From Phoronis australis (Eukaryota > Phoronida > Phoronidae), in contig NMRA01000151.1 in assembly GCA_002633005.1 (NCBI GenBank), positions 540,400 through 604,399 on the forward strand: 64,000 nt of DNA, read 5' to 3'. Positions 1 to 15,000 of this stretch are shown piece after piece. The position numbers and the translations under genes are program-made. Positions within the stretch are counted from its first letter, which is position 1. Every line of letters starts with the position of its first letter. The notes beneath the pieces are model-generated. The model did no database searches. It was not told the origin of the DNA and was given only the letters and a program-made list of their open reading frames with translations.

Positions 1-869
1 TATGTATATGGGTATGTATATGTATACATGTAAGAAAGACCAATCAAACGTCACGTCTGATCCACGAGAATACATTTGTGAATCAATTAGGACGGCTCCG
101 TCACAGTCTGGCTTAGGCTCACTTAGGTGTTGGGGCAACAAAACCCCAAATGTTAGCGTAGGAGTTGTTTCTTATTTTAGCGAATTTCTGGTTAACAACG
201 GCGAGAATAGTCGATTTGTAGTCAAATACCCCAAAAAGACTCTGGTCAAAGGTAATAACTTCAATAAGTTTTTCTCGTCTAATAATAATTTGACAACCAG
301 CGCAGATACCGAAAAACACAATACAAACTGATGCAATGTATCACGTTGCGTTTGTTTGTACTGTGTTTGGCCAAAAGCAAATGCAACCATTCAATAATAA
401 TACCAAAATTGCGTTTTTCACCCGTAAAACTAATAATGTGCCTTCCTTTCAGCTGCTAAGTACCATTGCTCATTACAAAATAAGATTAAATTGATTGTTT
501 TCTGAAACAGTTATTTAAACATTGTTTTACTTCAGCGTGTCACGAACTAGCCCTAGATATTGTTTTTGTTAATTTCCTTCCCAAAACTGTTAGCGATACC
601 ATAGTCAACTTATTTCAAGGCCATTATTCTCAAAGAACTGGGTAAGACACGATGGAGAGTAACCAATCTCTTTGTTTTTCTGGTACAGGTATTTTCGCCA
701 CTACTTTTGCCATAACTGTTCCGCTTCTTTAGCGATTTATGGTGTCATTTCAGAAAGCCACAAACGCAGTGACCTCTGGTGAGCAATGTGATTCAGTGCT
801 GTAGGTGCATTACTGTGTTAGCAAGTGGTACAAAAGGACTTGCGTGCATTGTATGGTTGTAAAACTCAC
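1..869 (-). other. PRDM14 intron downstream of the zinc finger 3 exon
   Basis: This stretch follows the splice donor at 869-864 and should be intron leading to the exon(s) for zinc fingers 4-6, which are not in the window. I see no C2H2 pattern on the minus strand here. Bases 1-30 are an imperfect TATG-type simple repeat. A plus-strand open frame covers 2-331, but it has no recognisable domain and is probably chance. Confidence 0.6.
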
Positions 870-996
870 CCTCATGTGCTTATTGAGGCTGGAAGATTGG
901 CTGAATGACTTGCCACAAACGGTGCACTTGTGCGGACGATGTTTCTCATGAACATGGAGAATATGGATACGCAGCCGGTCCCTCTTCTCAAATGAC
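870..996 (-). CDS. PRDM14: PRDM14 exon 6 (rest of finger 2, finger 3)
   Basis: The acceptor AG is at 998-997 and the donor GTGAGT at 869-864. The exon encodes [19 protein letters not shown] and then [20 protein letters not shown] with HMR at the end. These residues are nearly identical to vertebrate PRDM14 fingers 2-3. The exon ends on a codon boundary, and the final histidine of finger 3 must come from the next exon, left of the window. Confidence 0.95.
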
Positions 997-3026
997 CTGC
1001 GATTTTGAATACCTCGCTTGATTATGTGACACAAGGACAATTGAAGCTGTACTTCGTTCTATTTAGTAGAACATATAATACCCTCAAAAATTTAAAAACT
1101 CATCGGAAAGTTGTCGCGCACTGAATTCCTTTAAGAAATAGATTAGTCAGGACGCGACACAACATTGGCCATTTCTTAAAGGTGCGAGCGCAGACGAAGA
1201 ACTACACGTGCGCCGCCAAACGAAAGTGAGCTCACAGCGTACGGATAAGCTGAGATGAGTGTCTAGAAGATCCCCTTCGGTAATCAATTAACATCATTTG
1301 TTGCATCACATGACAACAAAAATCTCTCTGGTTGGCTCATTCTATAACTGTGTGTTGTTCATTTATACTACGAATGGATGTAAACTGTCAGTGAGCACTG
1401 TTTTCGTTGTATGTGGGTAACCCCGCACTGAGCTGAGCTATATAGTTCACTGAGGACGGCAGGTGACATCACCGCGTCTGCGCTCGTGCTTGGGAGTGAT
1501 GACGTCAGTTGATCTAGTTACTGAGTCGAGACGTTTTGTTCCTGTGACACAATGAATTAAGAACATTCCTTTGCAGACACTCTGTTATCCTGGATCATGT
1601 GCAATGTTTAGAACTTTAACTTAGCGACTCACTCGACACCACTTTATAATTACTTAGACAAGCATAATAATGTTTTAAGTGTGACTGTACGAGAACATCA
1701 GGCAAAGTGGGAACATGACATATCACAAGTTTTGAGATATTGGAATTTCAATTCTGAAGTGGAATTGCTAATAATTGAAATACTTTTAGTTCGAAAAACT
1801 AGCTGCACTTTCTGAAAAAATGTCTCCCCTTTACTTTGGGGATAAATTTTGATCGGTGATACGGCCAAGATTAGCATAGTTTTAGACAACTGCCAAAGAT
1901 ACCAGAAAAAGAAAATTCCTGGAGGTTTCTACCTTGAATCTTTCTATCCTAGATTTGTCAGAATACGAAAAGCTTTAATCGAAACTTTGTTGCAAGTCCT
2001 TCATTTCAAACAGGTTTTGAATCTTAGCTATTGAGGGATTATTGCGATGAGAATGTAGACTACAATCAAGTACATGTGTACGGAGTGGGCAATGTTGAAA
2101 AGGAAAGACATACCGCATCTGAAAGAGGGTTCCTTGGTGTATCAGTTGATGGAAAGGTTACCGTGGATCGAACCCTGTACATTCATGGTCTCATCCGCGG
2201 CACGACAGGCGGAGCGTAAAACGTAATTTTCACAGCAAAATACCTCAGACTAGATTGTTAGTCGGTAAACGAAGTTGAACTACTCTGTAACATTGCGCTG
2301 GAAAATCAGCATTAGCGTGAATTCAACATTTAGAAGATTTTCTTGCAAAAACAACAGCTCCACCTGGTGTTCGATTTTATTGTGTTGTCTTGTCATGCAT
2401 ATACCGGTGGTTGTTCGGCGAAGCACCTTCCCAACACGTAGTATCTCTCTGAGTAATGTACGCTATTTTTTGCTGGTACAGACGGCTTAAAACTGACGGA
2501 AATCAAACGATTCGGTGTTCGTGTACGACGTCTATCAAAGACACAAGTGCTGGCAGTTTTTTTAAGTTGAAATTTGGCATTATTTATCTCAACGTCAATA
2601 ATCGTCACGAAAATTTGGATTGTGGAAGAAAAAAGGTGGATCTACGGAAATGAAAGTTGTAACTAGTCTTATAAAATTGTGTTCTGTTCGATGTTACCCA
2701 AGATTTTGACGAGGCCTCTAAGTTGAGCTACATGTGCTTGGGCTCTCAATCAGTTGAAGTGGTCAACAGACACAAAAATGTAAGTAATAGAAATACTTAG
2801 TGATTAACGTTAAGTCTAATCTCTGGTATATAACAATGCATCAACGAAGACGGTGGTGTTTTTGTATGTCTTCGTGTGTATATTTTAAAGTCTTATGTTA
2901 AGCCTGAACTATTGCTAAGTTTCTGAAAAAGAGTGTCGACAAAGTTGGGACGAATTGCTTATGTTTTGTGTTTGTAAAGGGACTCCTCACGCAACTAGTT
3001 CTCACCTTTTTGGAGTTAAATAATAA

Positions 3027-3080
<54 letters not shown>

Positions 3081-6000
3081 CAATGATAACAATATTAATA
3101 GCAATAGTAATAATACTACTAACAGTAAAAGTAATAGTAATGATAATATTGTGACACCACCTTCAAAAACTTGTGACAAGTCATGTTCCCATATTAAGAC
3201 CATTTGCCTAGTTAACTCGTGGAGGCACACTTAAACGCTGAAAGGCTGTGATTAAGAGCTCGAACTAAGATTAACGTTGCAGCTAAACAAGTTAATTTGA
3301 AATGCGGCTTGAATAAGATTTTAATAATCTGTCTTCTTTTTAAAACTAAAGTTTGAGTTAGGATCATTACCAAGTATGTCTAAGATATTCCCGAGTCAGA
3401 TTAGGAGTGATTCCTGGGTTTGGACAGAGCTGACGTTTTATTACATTAATTTTGCTTTGCGCATGCCCCACACTTGTCTCAACCAGTAACGCGATAATAG
3501 CTCTTACAAAACCTTAAGAAACTACTTCAACCTCACTATGGAACTATTTGAAATCAATTCAATTGCAATTGGTAAACATGAACAGTTATTGTTTCGACAT
3601 TACATCATATTCATTGGCAATAGTAGAAGCGCTATAGGTGAATCTCTTCAAGTCAAAGTAAACAATATTTCTGATAATAAATTTGAACACACTAAAGCCC
3701 GTACGCATGCATGCCCATAGGGAAGCAGCTAGAACACGGTTGCTTTCTGTGGGCCTTGTACTTATGGTGAGAAATCCTTGCTTATGGGACGGAAAGAATG
3801 ATCAAATACCTCATGAATTTTACCACTTAGTTCGCAAATTCAATCTCATAATTCCAAATTCCAACCTCACCCACCAATAATCTCAGTGGCCACCATTTTC
3901 AGTTCGCGCTAGTAAAGTCTCGAACACACTTGTCTTTCAATCTCGTGTTTAGTGTGAGGTCTTGTATCGATCTAGATTTCGCGTATCATACGGTGTGTCC
4001 TGCACAAACCTACAATGTTCATGGGTTGAAAATAATATCAGTTACCGAAATGATTTACCTTGAACACAGATGACACGGAAACTTTCTGTCGCCCTGGTCC
4101 ACGCAGCGTGTGTACTTAAGGTGCTTATCCCTGTAATACTTGTACGCAAACACCTTGCCACAACGTTCGCACTGGAAACCTTCGGTAGCTAAATATGTTA
4201 CATAAATTGTATATGAGAATAAGGTTATATACGCCGAAATAAATAAAATTAGATGCATGAATTGAAAAGTCGGTCAATTTGACCATGGGTTGCACCTGCC
4301 CAGTTTATTATCCTTTCTATACACTGAGTTGATATCCCCGCATAGTGCCATATAAAAGTGGTTTTCTTTACTCTGTCTAGTAGAACCGACGCACCGGCCG
4401 CTTGAATAAGGTAAAATGTATTAAATCTATTTACAACCACTTAGTAGTGTAAGGTAATTCCCCAAGTTTAATTTCTCTGAATTAAAAATAAAAACTTAAA
4501 AGCATCGAAAAAATGTATTCATGGCTTAAATTAAAGATTGCACAGCCGATAATCCAAATAAAATAAAAAAATCAGATTAACCACGTTATCTGTTATACTT
4601 GGGTGAACAGTAATTCACACAATTACTAATCGCTACTAATGAACAACAAAACGACTCACATTCAGCTTCCGGCTGTACGCTTCTTTCGACCATTTCTTTG
4701 AGAGAAACAGGGATTCCCATGAACTGTAAGTAAGCATCTCCATACCAAACCAATAATTCAGCTCCCTTAGGAATATCTTTACATGTTTCGTAATAAATTT
4801 TGTCTTCAGTTTGCATTGCAATTAAATTTTGTTCTTGCGCATAGCGAGCACAGTTAACATATGCCATCCAGGTACCCGAGCTCCCTCTACCGTCGATGAA
4901 ATGACTCAACTTGTTGTCGCGAAACACCTGGAAATTGTAAATTTGCTTACAATTATTATCGTCTTTTGTTCACATTAGAAAATACAGTTTTGCTTATACC
5001 GGGTTTGATTGTCAAACTATATTTGTAGTGGACTATATTTATAGAACGATACTAAACAGAGATTTAAGCGACTCATTGACCTTTGGACCGATCTATAGGC
5101 GGATTACGCAGGACAGACCCTGCGCCAAGCGACTTAAAAATCTTTCAGAAATCACTCGCCAACATTTGCCTGGTACACTGACTACTTACTGATGCTACTA
5201 CTGGTACTTTCACTTTATTAGAAACAGGGCTTCTGATTCACAGGACCATAGATAGCCGAAGTTTGACCATTCCCTTTCACATGCTTTAGACTTAATTCAT
5301 ATGTGGCTTTTTTACCGGTGACGTCAACTGTAGTTCACAAATATGAATGTCAAGTCTAAAACGTCCCAGTTCTAGAGTAGTGTAACATCTGCAACTATTA
5401 TTATTAGTAAGGCATGTTAATGACAAACCTCCCACATAAATGTGTTATCATCATGTGTTTTCATTTCACTGGTGTTGACGGTTTTTCCTTGGAAAGGACC
5501 GAACCTTGTCCCTTTTGCTATAACTGAATCTTTACTGTAAATACCGTAATGCACTGTACCCGCAAAAGATGTTTGGAACAGACCGATACCTGTGAATAAG
5601 AGAAAAAAATAAAGTAACATATCGAACTTTCAACAGTTTCATATGGATGTGACAAAACATGAGTTTGCTGGGGAAGTTATAATGTCAAATAAAGCATCAC
5701 AAATTGAGTAATTATAGTCATCGCTTAAAGCGGTTATAAACTCGCATGCGGTCAAACTGAAGAAGTGAACTTTTGAATTTACACCACTTGCCGATATAAA
5801 CTTGCTTCTTGCTCAAATAAAAACTCGTTTTTGGGTTTGCAAACAATGAACTGGCACTGTCTTCTCTCTGAAGACCCTGCTCGACACGTAAAATTGCATT
5901 AGCCGTCGTGAGACAAGTCAATGCAAGAGCCTTGTCTCACGCAACGATCTGTCGTTTTTCGAAGGCATGAAATCTCTTCCAACAGTTAAAGTATCTCGGC

Positions 6001-9000
6001 AGCAAATTTCTTTTAAGGTTTTCTCAAACCTTATTTGGTGGCCCCCATTCTAACTCCTATATCAAAAAACACTAAGCTTTGTCAACTGTTAAAAGTGTAT
6101 ATTTTCTGAAAGAACAAAGACCAAGAAATATAAAAATACTTTTTGTAATTATGTTTCATTATGCTTTTAACGAAAAACTTTTTAAGTCAAGATTTAATTT
6201 GAAAGGTACATTCATACATGTAGCAAAACAACCTCTCGGTTGATTTAATGAAACCTTTTTTAAATGAAAATTTCACCAGTTATCTCAAAAGTGCTGTTAA
6301 CAATTTTCGATTAGTCAGTTTGTTTGGTTTCTATGACAAATCAGTTTCAGCGAAGTCCAGTCAGCCGTTTTCGAGAACCAGTGTTTCTAAGTTCAAATAA
6401 AGTCGATTTGCCGACTGAAGCCGACAAAAAGCCGATTATACTGGGAAAAGTGAAAATCCCAAAGTCTTCTTATAATTATTCGGTGGATACTTGCTTTCGG
6501 TACACATAACCTATAAAAACCTAAACTATGTTAACTATTTCAACGTTCACTGGCAACGTCAACTGCTTTTGCTGTGCGTAATTAACTTAATTATCATTAA
6601 AACCTCAAATGTACGTATCGTTCCCAACATACTTTTACTGTTGTTTACGACCTACTTTCTAAGTAGGTTACAGTTCATTGTTATACGCATAGCCTGACAG
6701 GTCACGTGCTGTGGACTTATACGAAACCAAGTAAGAAATGGATAACGAAACCCGAATCGGTGGTTAAAGTATGTCGTTAGCATGAGATCGAAACATCGAA
6801 ATGTCAACTTATTGATTGAATTAAGGAATTAGGGTGAGGATTAATCTCTTTTCACAACTTGCTGTGTTCATGACCACAGAGGCCTTAGACGACTCGTAGC
6901 ATTAGTTTTCAACGCCAACGGCCGTATGCATTTAGATGAACAACTCCCTTAGCATCAAAGCTACGTTTTGTCTTTGTTTTCCCCGGCACCATTCTATCAT
7001 AAGTACACTTCGTTGACTCAATGTTATGGCGACTTGGTGAATGAAAGGGCTGAGGGTATGCGAAGCTGTTCTGTACCTGGCGGGCGATTCGTTTTGATTG
7101 AAAGGCCTTTAACCTTTGACCTTGGATAAGTAGTAAACAAATATCCACGCGGTGGTGCGGTTCCAATGTAATTGTGCTAAATTTTTCTTTTTTTCGCTAC
7201 GCTGTATATATTTTGTATTTGAAGTTTCCCGAGAACGAAGGTAAGGTATTTTGCTAGACACATGTGACATACTGTAAAAATGGCCAATTTTTGTGAATAA
7301 GGTTAAAGATATCCTGAAGACAATTGTGTTGAACGTGACGTTCCAATTGTACTGATGGCTCATCAGATAAACGTTCTGATTGGCAGCAGAAATACATGTA
7401 AGCTGATGTAAAACATGACCCACTGACTCACGGCAGCCGGTGTAGAAAGAACAATAAGTCAATATTAGAGCACACTGTAGAAGGTATCTGACTATGGAAA
7501 GCCAAAGTAGAAAAAAAAATCTGGGACAGAAATTTGCTATTCAAGAATTGAATTCTCTTGAGGATCAAAAATATACTAATATTATCCAAAATTACAAGTC
7601 AGGAACAGTTCATGCCAGAACGAGATTACGTGAGCATCCACAAGCACGTGGAAACTCAGTCAAAGAAATGACTGACTTAATAGGTACAGTGCATAATGTC
7701 TCGCCGACGGCAGTCACATTATTGTGACAATGAGGTTGAATTTCATGATCTCTTCGCGTTTACAACAGAAACCAGTGTACACTTGGAAACACTAGACTTG
7801 AATACGACTGAGTATTACAGAGACAAAGCTTGTCGTCATTGTCATGAGGTCTCCTGACAAAAATTTTCTCCTAGCAAAAAAGTTCATGTCCTGGGCGTGA
7901 TGAAGTTTCGGTCTTGACGTGATAAATTATAGGTTCTGGCGCAATGAATTTTGGTTTTGAGTATTCAATTCTTGAACAGAAAAATTGTGTCCGCTTCGGC
8001 TTTCTATAGATGAGGCCAGAAATCCTCACAATGTGACATCAGACAACCCATACAAACCTTTTGGCAACTCAAGAGCGGTGACATCTATTGGCGATTGTTG
8101 TTTAGCTGGCTGGCTATTTTGTGCGAATCCCAGAATTCTGTCAATGCCTGCAACAGTAGCTATTTACTAAAACTCTGTCTAGGGTGCAACAACGCAGACA
8201 CAAGCAAATTTCAGTGGAGGAAAGGAATTTCAAGTTAGCTCGCCGCACACTGAGGAAATTCCAAACAAAAAGACCTCTCTGAGTCCGGATACCTGTGTTA
8301 ATGCTAATTTAAAATATTTACCTCTTTACGCAATTACGAATGTAAGTAACGTTTTACGGCTCATCACAATGACAAAAATGATGATTGTGGATTAATTTGT
8401 ATTCATTTCAAGCTTGCCAGGGTAGATTCAACACAAACATTACGACACCTAATTACCTGCTCTCTATTTAATACAAGATACCATACTAATAACGAATTTC
8501 GATAATATACCAACGCAAATTTGGCACCCATCAATGCCCGGATAAGTATACGACAAAGGCATGATACGGCAAACAATACCTCCTCGCTTTCTTTGTCGCG
8601 ACTTAATCGAGGTACTGAAATACCTGACATAACCGGACGTATTGTTATAAGCTATGTCCACGTGAAAATCTATTATAACAACATATGACCTGCAAGGTAC
8701 TCGATCTTGTATTGTTTCGTTGGTACCTAATAAGAGAAGTGTTGATTTATTTACGCGTGGATGTTATATGATAGTCGCATTCCTTCTTAAACGCCTGATT
8801 AAGTCGCAAATACACAGCAGCAACAGAGTCGATAGCTCAGGAATATGCAGCAAGTAAACAGTCAAGAAAAGTGTTAGTTAAGTCGATACAATGGCTTTTT
8901 ACACCATTGTGAGGCGATAATAACATATGGATTGGCCACCGTTTGATCTCTCTAATATTATTGTATTGGTTATTGAAGAGAGGAATCTGGCGTATTGATA

Positions 9001-12000
9001 CGTGGTTAGACTATTTGTTCAAACCCGCACATAGTAGTAATTATTTACTAACCGGAGTTCGATGTCTGTATTTTCATTAATTGAACCCGCCATGAATCCG
9101 CGTTTTTTAGTTCAGACCACAAATTTTTTTTCTTCAAAACTGGACTCCTCTTGGTCATTGCTATGTTGAGTACGCTTAAAAAGTACTGACAGTTCCCTAT
9201 TTCTAAGGTCAAGACCCGCCAGGTCAAGCCAAAATAATGAGCGCGGTCTCTGGTAATTATGAACTGCTAGAGTGATTTTTAAGTTCAGATGAGCCAGGGA
9301 TAATTTGGGAGCGACAAATTATACCTATAAGTGGCCTAAATCAAATGGCAAACTGGAGCCTGTTTCATGGGAAGTTATTAAAGTCAGAAATGTCTTACTT
9401 TTCCAATTCGCTGTTACTGAATTTCCCGCCATCCGCTAATGAGGCTATCATGGTAAGAATTTATAAAAATATCTAATTAACAAGCAGTTTCGGTCACAAA
9501 TAACTCTCAAAGATTGTGTACCTTGATGAAGTAAGATTGAGCCAGTAATTTCACGCTCAATGATGTCGTTGTTCAATTTTTTTTAAACAATATACTATAC
9601 ATAAACAATAAAATGAAATAACATTACATCATTACTCAACAAGTACCATATTTCCTTCCGTATGTAAATTAATAAAGTTAATGAACAATTCGATAATAAG
9701 ATTTTTTAACAAACTTTTGACTAAATATGTAATTTTTGCTAGCATGGTCAACAAATTAATATCACAATTTTCCGACTGCATGTTTTCCAAAAAAACAAAA
9801 AACACTGTTATCTTGTCATTGTTCAAGTTAGCTTTTTAATCAACTTCGGATGGCGTAATAGACGTTATTTAACTCCAATTAATTTTGACTGTAGAAAAGT
9901 TACGTTTTTCGATGGCAGGTCTTCTTCTTCATCGTCCCAAGCCAAGTAGCTTAGATGGTCAGTCTGCCTTCTGGGCGAAGTTTGCAGTGAAGCCGTCGGC
10001 CCCCGCAGTTTTACTTTGAGATCCACCGAACAGGGCCATGTCTGCCGCCTTAGGTTATCGAGCCTAAGGCAGCTCTGCAGTAAATTCTCATGTGTCTGGG
10101 GGCCAGTGCCACAGGGGTATTCGTCTGTGTGAGAGACTTTCAGGCGATGCATGTGGGAGAGCAGCTGGCAGTGGCCAGTTCTTAGTAAAACTGTGGGGCC
10201 TGACGGCATCATTGCGGCGAATTGTAGACATCGACCAGAAGACCAGACTGGCCATCTAAGCTACATGGCCGGGAACGCTGAAGAAGAAGAAGATGATGAC
10301 AGGTCAGTCAAAATACATTCTTTGGAACGCCATCTACCACGTCAGACTGCCAGTATTAGAATTTCCAGGTACGAGGTTCCCTCGTCACCATACTGCATGC
10401 TCATCCAAAATCATCTCACACTGACTGAACCGACATGTTGGCCTGTGACGTATATGTACAATCGAATGAGCCAATTGAGGGCAAATAGGGATGATAGACT
10501 CATTTACAGGTATCTTCAGCGTGTCGGGGGCGTTGCAATGCTGCGTAAGTAAATAGTTTTCAAATATCTAAACAATTGGTATAGTATCACATATCAATAC
10601 CATCTTAACTGTTTACAGTGAAAAGTTTGCAAGTAAAAACATTAAAATATTTCAAGAAACACTTGTTTGAAGCAAAAAGCAAACTTTTATGAAACTCATG
10701 ACAATATTTCAAGAAATTGTTTGTAGCGAAAAGCAAACTTTCATGAAACTTATGGTCGCATCGTCAAATGGAAAGTTGTCATACTTGATGCCATGCATCT
10801 GAAAACAGTGTTATTTAAAAAAAAACGAGGCATGGTTAACTCTTCTATATGCAGAATTTTAAAAACCACAGGGACGAAGCATTCAATAAACTAAAAAAGC
10901 ACCGCTAGTCTGTCAATTTTCAAAATTACCCGCCTGCACTTAAATCGGTATTTTAAAGATCCCTGTTCTGAGTTATGAATTAGACCACTTACGTGTAGTT
11001 ATCGTGATGAAATTGGCATGAAAGTACGCATGACCTGTATCGTTACGGGCATGGCCTAAAAAATTGTATCATGAACTTTCAGTTCTTCACAATCTCCGAG
11101 ATGACTTCCAAACGAGTAAGGAACAAGGTGAGACCGAATTTCTAACGTTTTACGTCTGATCATGGTCTTCTGTTAAACTGCAGTACCAGTCTATATACAA
11201 TTACCCAAAATACGGATGTGAAACAGACGAAGTCTCGTGAAATACGAATCGTGTCATTGTGTATATTTAATGACCAGATTGCAAATGGTATGTTTCGGTG
11301 CAAAAGCAAAACGTGATCTAGCTCTTAATAAAATGATTTAGTTAATTATTAAATCACTTCATACTTGTGCATGAACGGTTACATAAAGGAAAAAAATAGA
11401 GGGAAAGAGCTGCTGTTCGGCCGTGAAGGTCAGAGAACTGCAAATGTCAATGTGTGCCGATTGGCAAGCACATACTGTAGACGCAAAGTTGGTGAGAAAT
11501 ATGTTTTTGAAGTACAACGTCAACTTAAACAGCAACGACTATGACTAAAAACATTTAACAATTTTAGTTAATACCTGATTTAGTTCAGTTGGAAAATAGT
11601 TGTTCACGATACACTTCTTTTATACAGGGCACGTGATTAGCATGCATTATTTGCCTGAGTAGATCCAACGACACTTACGGCTCTAAGTCATTGATTTGAG
11701 GTGAATCGATTTATACGTATCATGCTATCGAGTTAATCTCATCCAATGGAAATCGATCCAATGTAATTATGCATCCGTTAACTTATATTGCAATTGTTAT
11801 GAAACGTTGTACTTCGCCCAATTAATAAGATTATTATAACTATCGTTAAAAGGCCAGGTTAAATTACTGTCACCTAATCAGATGTTGAATCATGATGAGG
11901 GTGCACCTACATATTTGCATTAAAATATCTTTAGCTCTTCCTCACTCACTAACAGGAAAGTAAATCGAGACACGTGCATTTCCTGATTTTTCGCGAGTGC

Positions 12001-15000
12001 AATAACCGTGTTACATGTAGTTGCGTTTTCAAAATCGAGTTATCGAAGGTGATAGAGGACTCGTTGCTGATCTGAGGCCAGGGGCTCGAACAAGGAAAAG
12101 TGCGTTATATTGTCAGAAACTATGTCTTATTATGAAGTGTTTCAAAGCAATTGACAGTTTATCACCTCAAATCTGTAATTAATGTAGTTTATCTGAATTG
12201 ATTAAAATGACATTATCGGCGAGGTGATTTCATAAGATCAACATCAGCGAAGAATCGACCCTGGAACCCCCTGGTGTGAACTCAATCCCACTCGATAAAT
12301 GACGGACTAGTGTGTTAACCATGCTTAAAAGCGATTTGGAATAAAATAACGGAGTCCTGTTCAAAACTACACAAATAATTAGCAAAAAGCCCTCTAACAG
12401 TAATCCCAAAATGCGTTTTCGGCGGAGAAAAACGATACCATCGCTGTAAACATTATGGGATCATTCTATAAGTGTACTTTGCTGAAGTGAGTCGTGCAGA
12501 GCGTAAGCCTATATTTCTAGTGACTTCGTAAGTCACTTTTCGTGAAAATGATCCTACAGAAATTCCTTAACCAAAAGCAAAAACTTTAGAAATATATACA
12601 CTGTTTTTTTTAAAGCTAGTTTTGAAAGAGTTCCGAGACTTTAGCATTGCCATATGTTATATTATCTTAAAACAAAAATGGCATGGAAAAAGTATTTGTT
12701 ATCAGTTGTTAACTAGAAGTAGGTCGAAATAAAGAAAACCACGGGCCATTTCAGGTTATTTTACCAGACCAATAAATACTTGAACAACTCAAGTAAAACA
12801 GAATTTCTTCAACCGCTAAAATGAGCACATTCCGAGACAAAATGAAAAAATATACTGTCCTAACCATCACGCACAACGGAAGATACGGAAACAGGATATA
12901 TATTGAAGAGAAGTCTAACATAGAATTGAACATCACTTCAAATGAAATGCATGGATATTAAAAACAAGGGAATTCATTAAAGGCGATAAAAATTTCTGTA
13001 TACCATAAGCTTTATTAGAGTTTACACCACGTTTAGGTAAAAATCAACAAATCGCCATAATAAACAACTGTAAAACTCAGAAGTACCAAGATGAGTGGCA
13101 TCTATTATCTGGGTAAGTTACATCAGCAGGAAACATCCGAATATTCTTGTAAATGTTATACAGAGAAAAAAGCAATGAATGACGAGAAAAAAAACAATTG
13201 GTAGCAGAAGAGGTAGTTATTGTTTTTGGACTTTCACTGTACACTGTGTATACAATGACGCGCACAATATGATTTTAAGATACAACAGGTCACGAAAAAA
13301 AATTAAAAGCTATCTCATCCGGAAAACATTTTGTTGCTATGAGCCACTACATCACTTAAGTTAAATTACGTTTTAAATGGAATCTAACTACTGGGATATG
13401 CACAAGATACAATCATTTGTGAAATCGATTGGTGGTTGCATAAACTTTAAAGTCAAAACATACAGTAGAAAAAAATAATCATGATTACCGAATATTTTCA
13501 TATATTAGTATCAACTTACCAGGAATCCAACGTTATTGTCAACAAGGTCGCGCAAATATTTTTCATTGCAAAGGAGGAAATCATACTGTATCCGACGAAT
13601 AAAGGGATTGCTGCGAAAATAGGTGTCGAGAGTCCTAATATACATGTACGTGCATGTAACAACAGGAATGATTGATCGGCTTCATGTGAAACGTGAATTA
13701 ATACACTGCTCTCGAAAATTCTGTTAGGAATTGTTTGTGAACGCCTCCATTCACATTTGCATGAGAGGTTATCAAAATCGGAAATTCAAGATCTTTGATG
13801 CAAAAAATGCTGAAAACGAAAAGGAAATGATGTTTTAGAAAATTTATAACAGCGCTTTGGAGATTTTTGATCATGTTATGATACTTTTGTTGTGCAATTA
13901 ATGTGTCTTTCTTTTTGCTAAATTTTACGTTATCCAGTTAATGAGGAGTTGGCATGACAATGAACATGAATTTCCACAGTTTTGTTATTTTCAGAAAACA
14001 TACAGAAAATATATTTCTATGGTTTTCTAAGTATTCGATTAAATGCATATACTTTTTCCAAAAGGTCCTGCATTACGTTTAAAAAGCTGCAATTTTTTTA
14101 CAGATTTGATTCTTCGTCGCTAACACGTGGCATGCTAAGTGATTCCTAAGAAAATTGTGAAATTGAAGTTTTTATAAATTACTGATATATTTCTGACTAT
14201 AAACCTTTGTTTCAAAATACAACCTTAATAATATTTTTAACAAGTGAATGTTCTTATATATTTTTAGGAATTGGGAACAATAAGTGTCCAATTCGTTTGC
14301 CATAATCAAGAACGAACGAGAAATTGGGAGGGATCGCATTTTGTACTCGTTACATAGGATATCCTTTGGGCATGTTCCTGCCTTTTGACATAATTTCTCT
14401 ACATTTTCATAGTGTGCGAATTACGAATTACTATTTTTGAATAAGCACTTTTTCAAAAACAGATTGCAAGTCTAAAATTGACAATTAATTATACGTACCA
14501 TGAGATAGTTCGCCAATCCTTAATCCCGAGAGCGCGTGACTTTGAGGACAGTCGTCTGCCTTTATTTTGGCGTAGCCGTAAAGTGCCATGTCGACTTCTT
14601 CTTGAGAGAACATATAAACTGGAAACGGCACCGGTTGATGAATGCGTGGCTCAAGCAAACCCGGGAATGCTGGCATGGCGGTGCGGCTCAGGCTCAGCGA
14701 CGAAAGTTGATTGACGTAACGCGCTTGCATTGTTCTGACGTCTTCGGAAATTGAACAAGGCTGGCCGCTGGAAGAAAATGCAGAGCTTTTTAAGCTGACA
14801 TTTGTCACGGGAGGTATCCGCGGGAGGTACTTATTATCCAGTGCATTGTGGGCATGGCTAATCCCAAGAGAGGTGCATCACGCTATTAGCTTTTCGCTCA
14901 CAGTGCGCTGAACTTCGCCCTTCGGAATCTTGGCTGAGGTTTAGAATTTTTAATTGAAAAATGGAATCGAAAAGCGAACGCCTTGAGTGACAACAAGGAA

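Larger units (their letters stand above)
5590..14498 (-). other. PRDM14 intron 2 (8.9 kb)
   Basis: The large intron between the N-terminal exon and the PR-domain exons. It contains a LINE relic pair at 9865-10300 and a 57-bp tandem duplication at 10646-10757. An 8-bp-arm perfect hairpin lies at about 12519-12537. A plus-strand ATG frame of 77 codons at 7494-7727 has no motif I recognise. The rest, including 11-14.4 kb, is AT-rich sequence in which I see nothing specific. Confidence 0.8.

Noticed and set aside
2-331. 109-codon plus-strand open frame at the left edge
   Set aside because: It begins in a TATG simple repeat, has no domain and lies in a PRDM14 intron on the opposite strand.
2898-3234. 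Asparagine-run (plus) and leucine-run (minus) frames
   Set aside because: Pure translation of the AAT microsatellite.
12241-12345. tRNA-like minus-strand sequence (GGTTAACACACTAGTCCG, GGGTCGATTC)
   Set aside because: B-box-like and anticodon-arm-like pieces are present, but they cannot be arranged into a cloverleaf with the right spacing.
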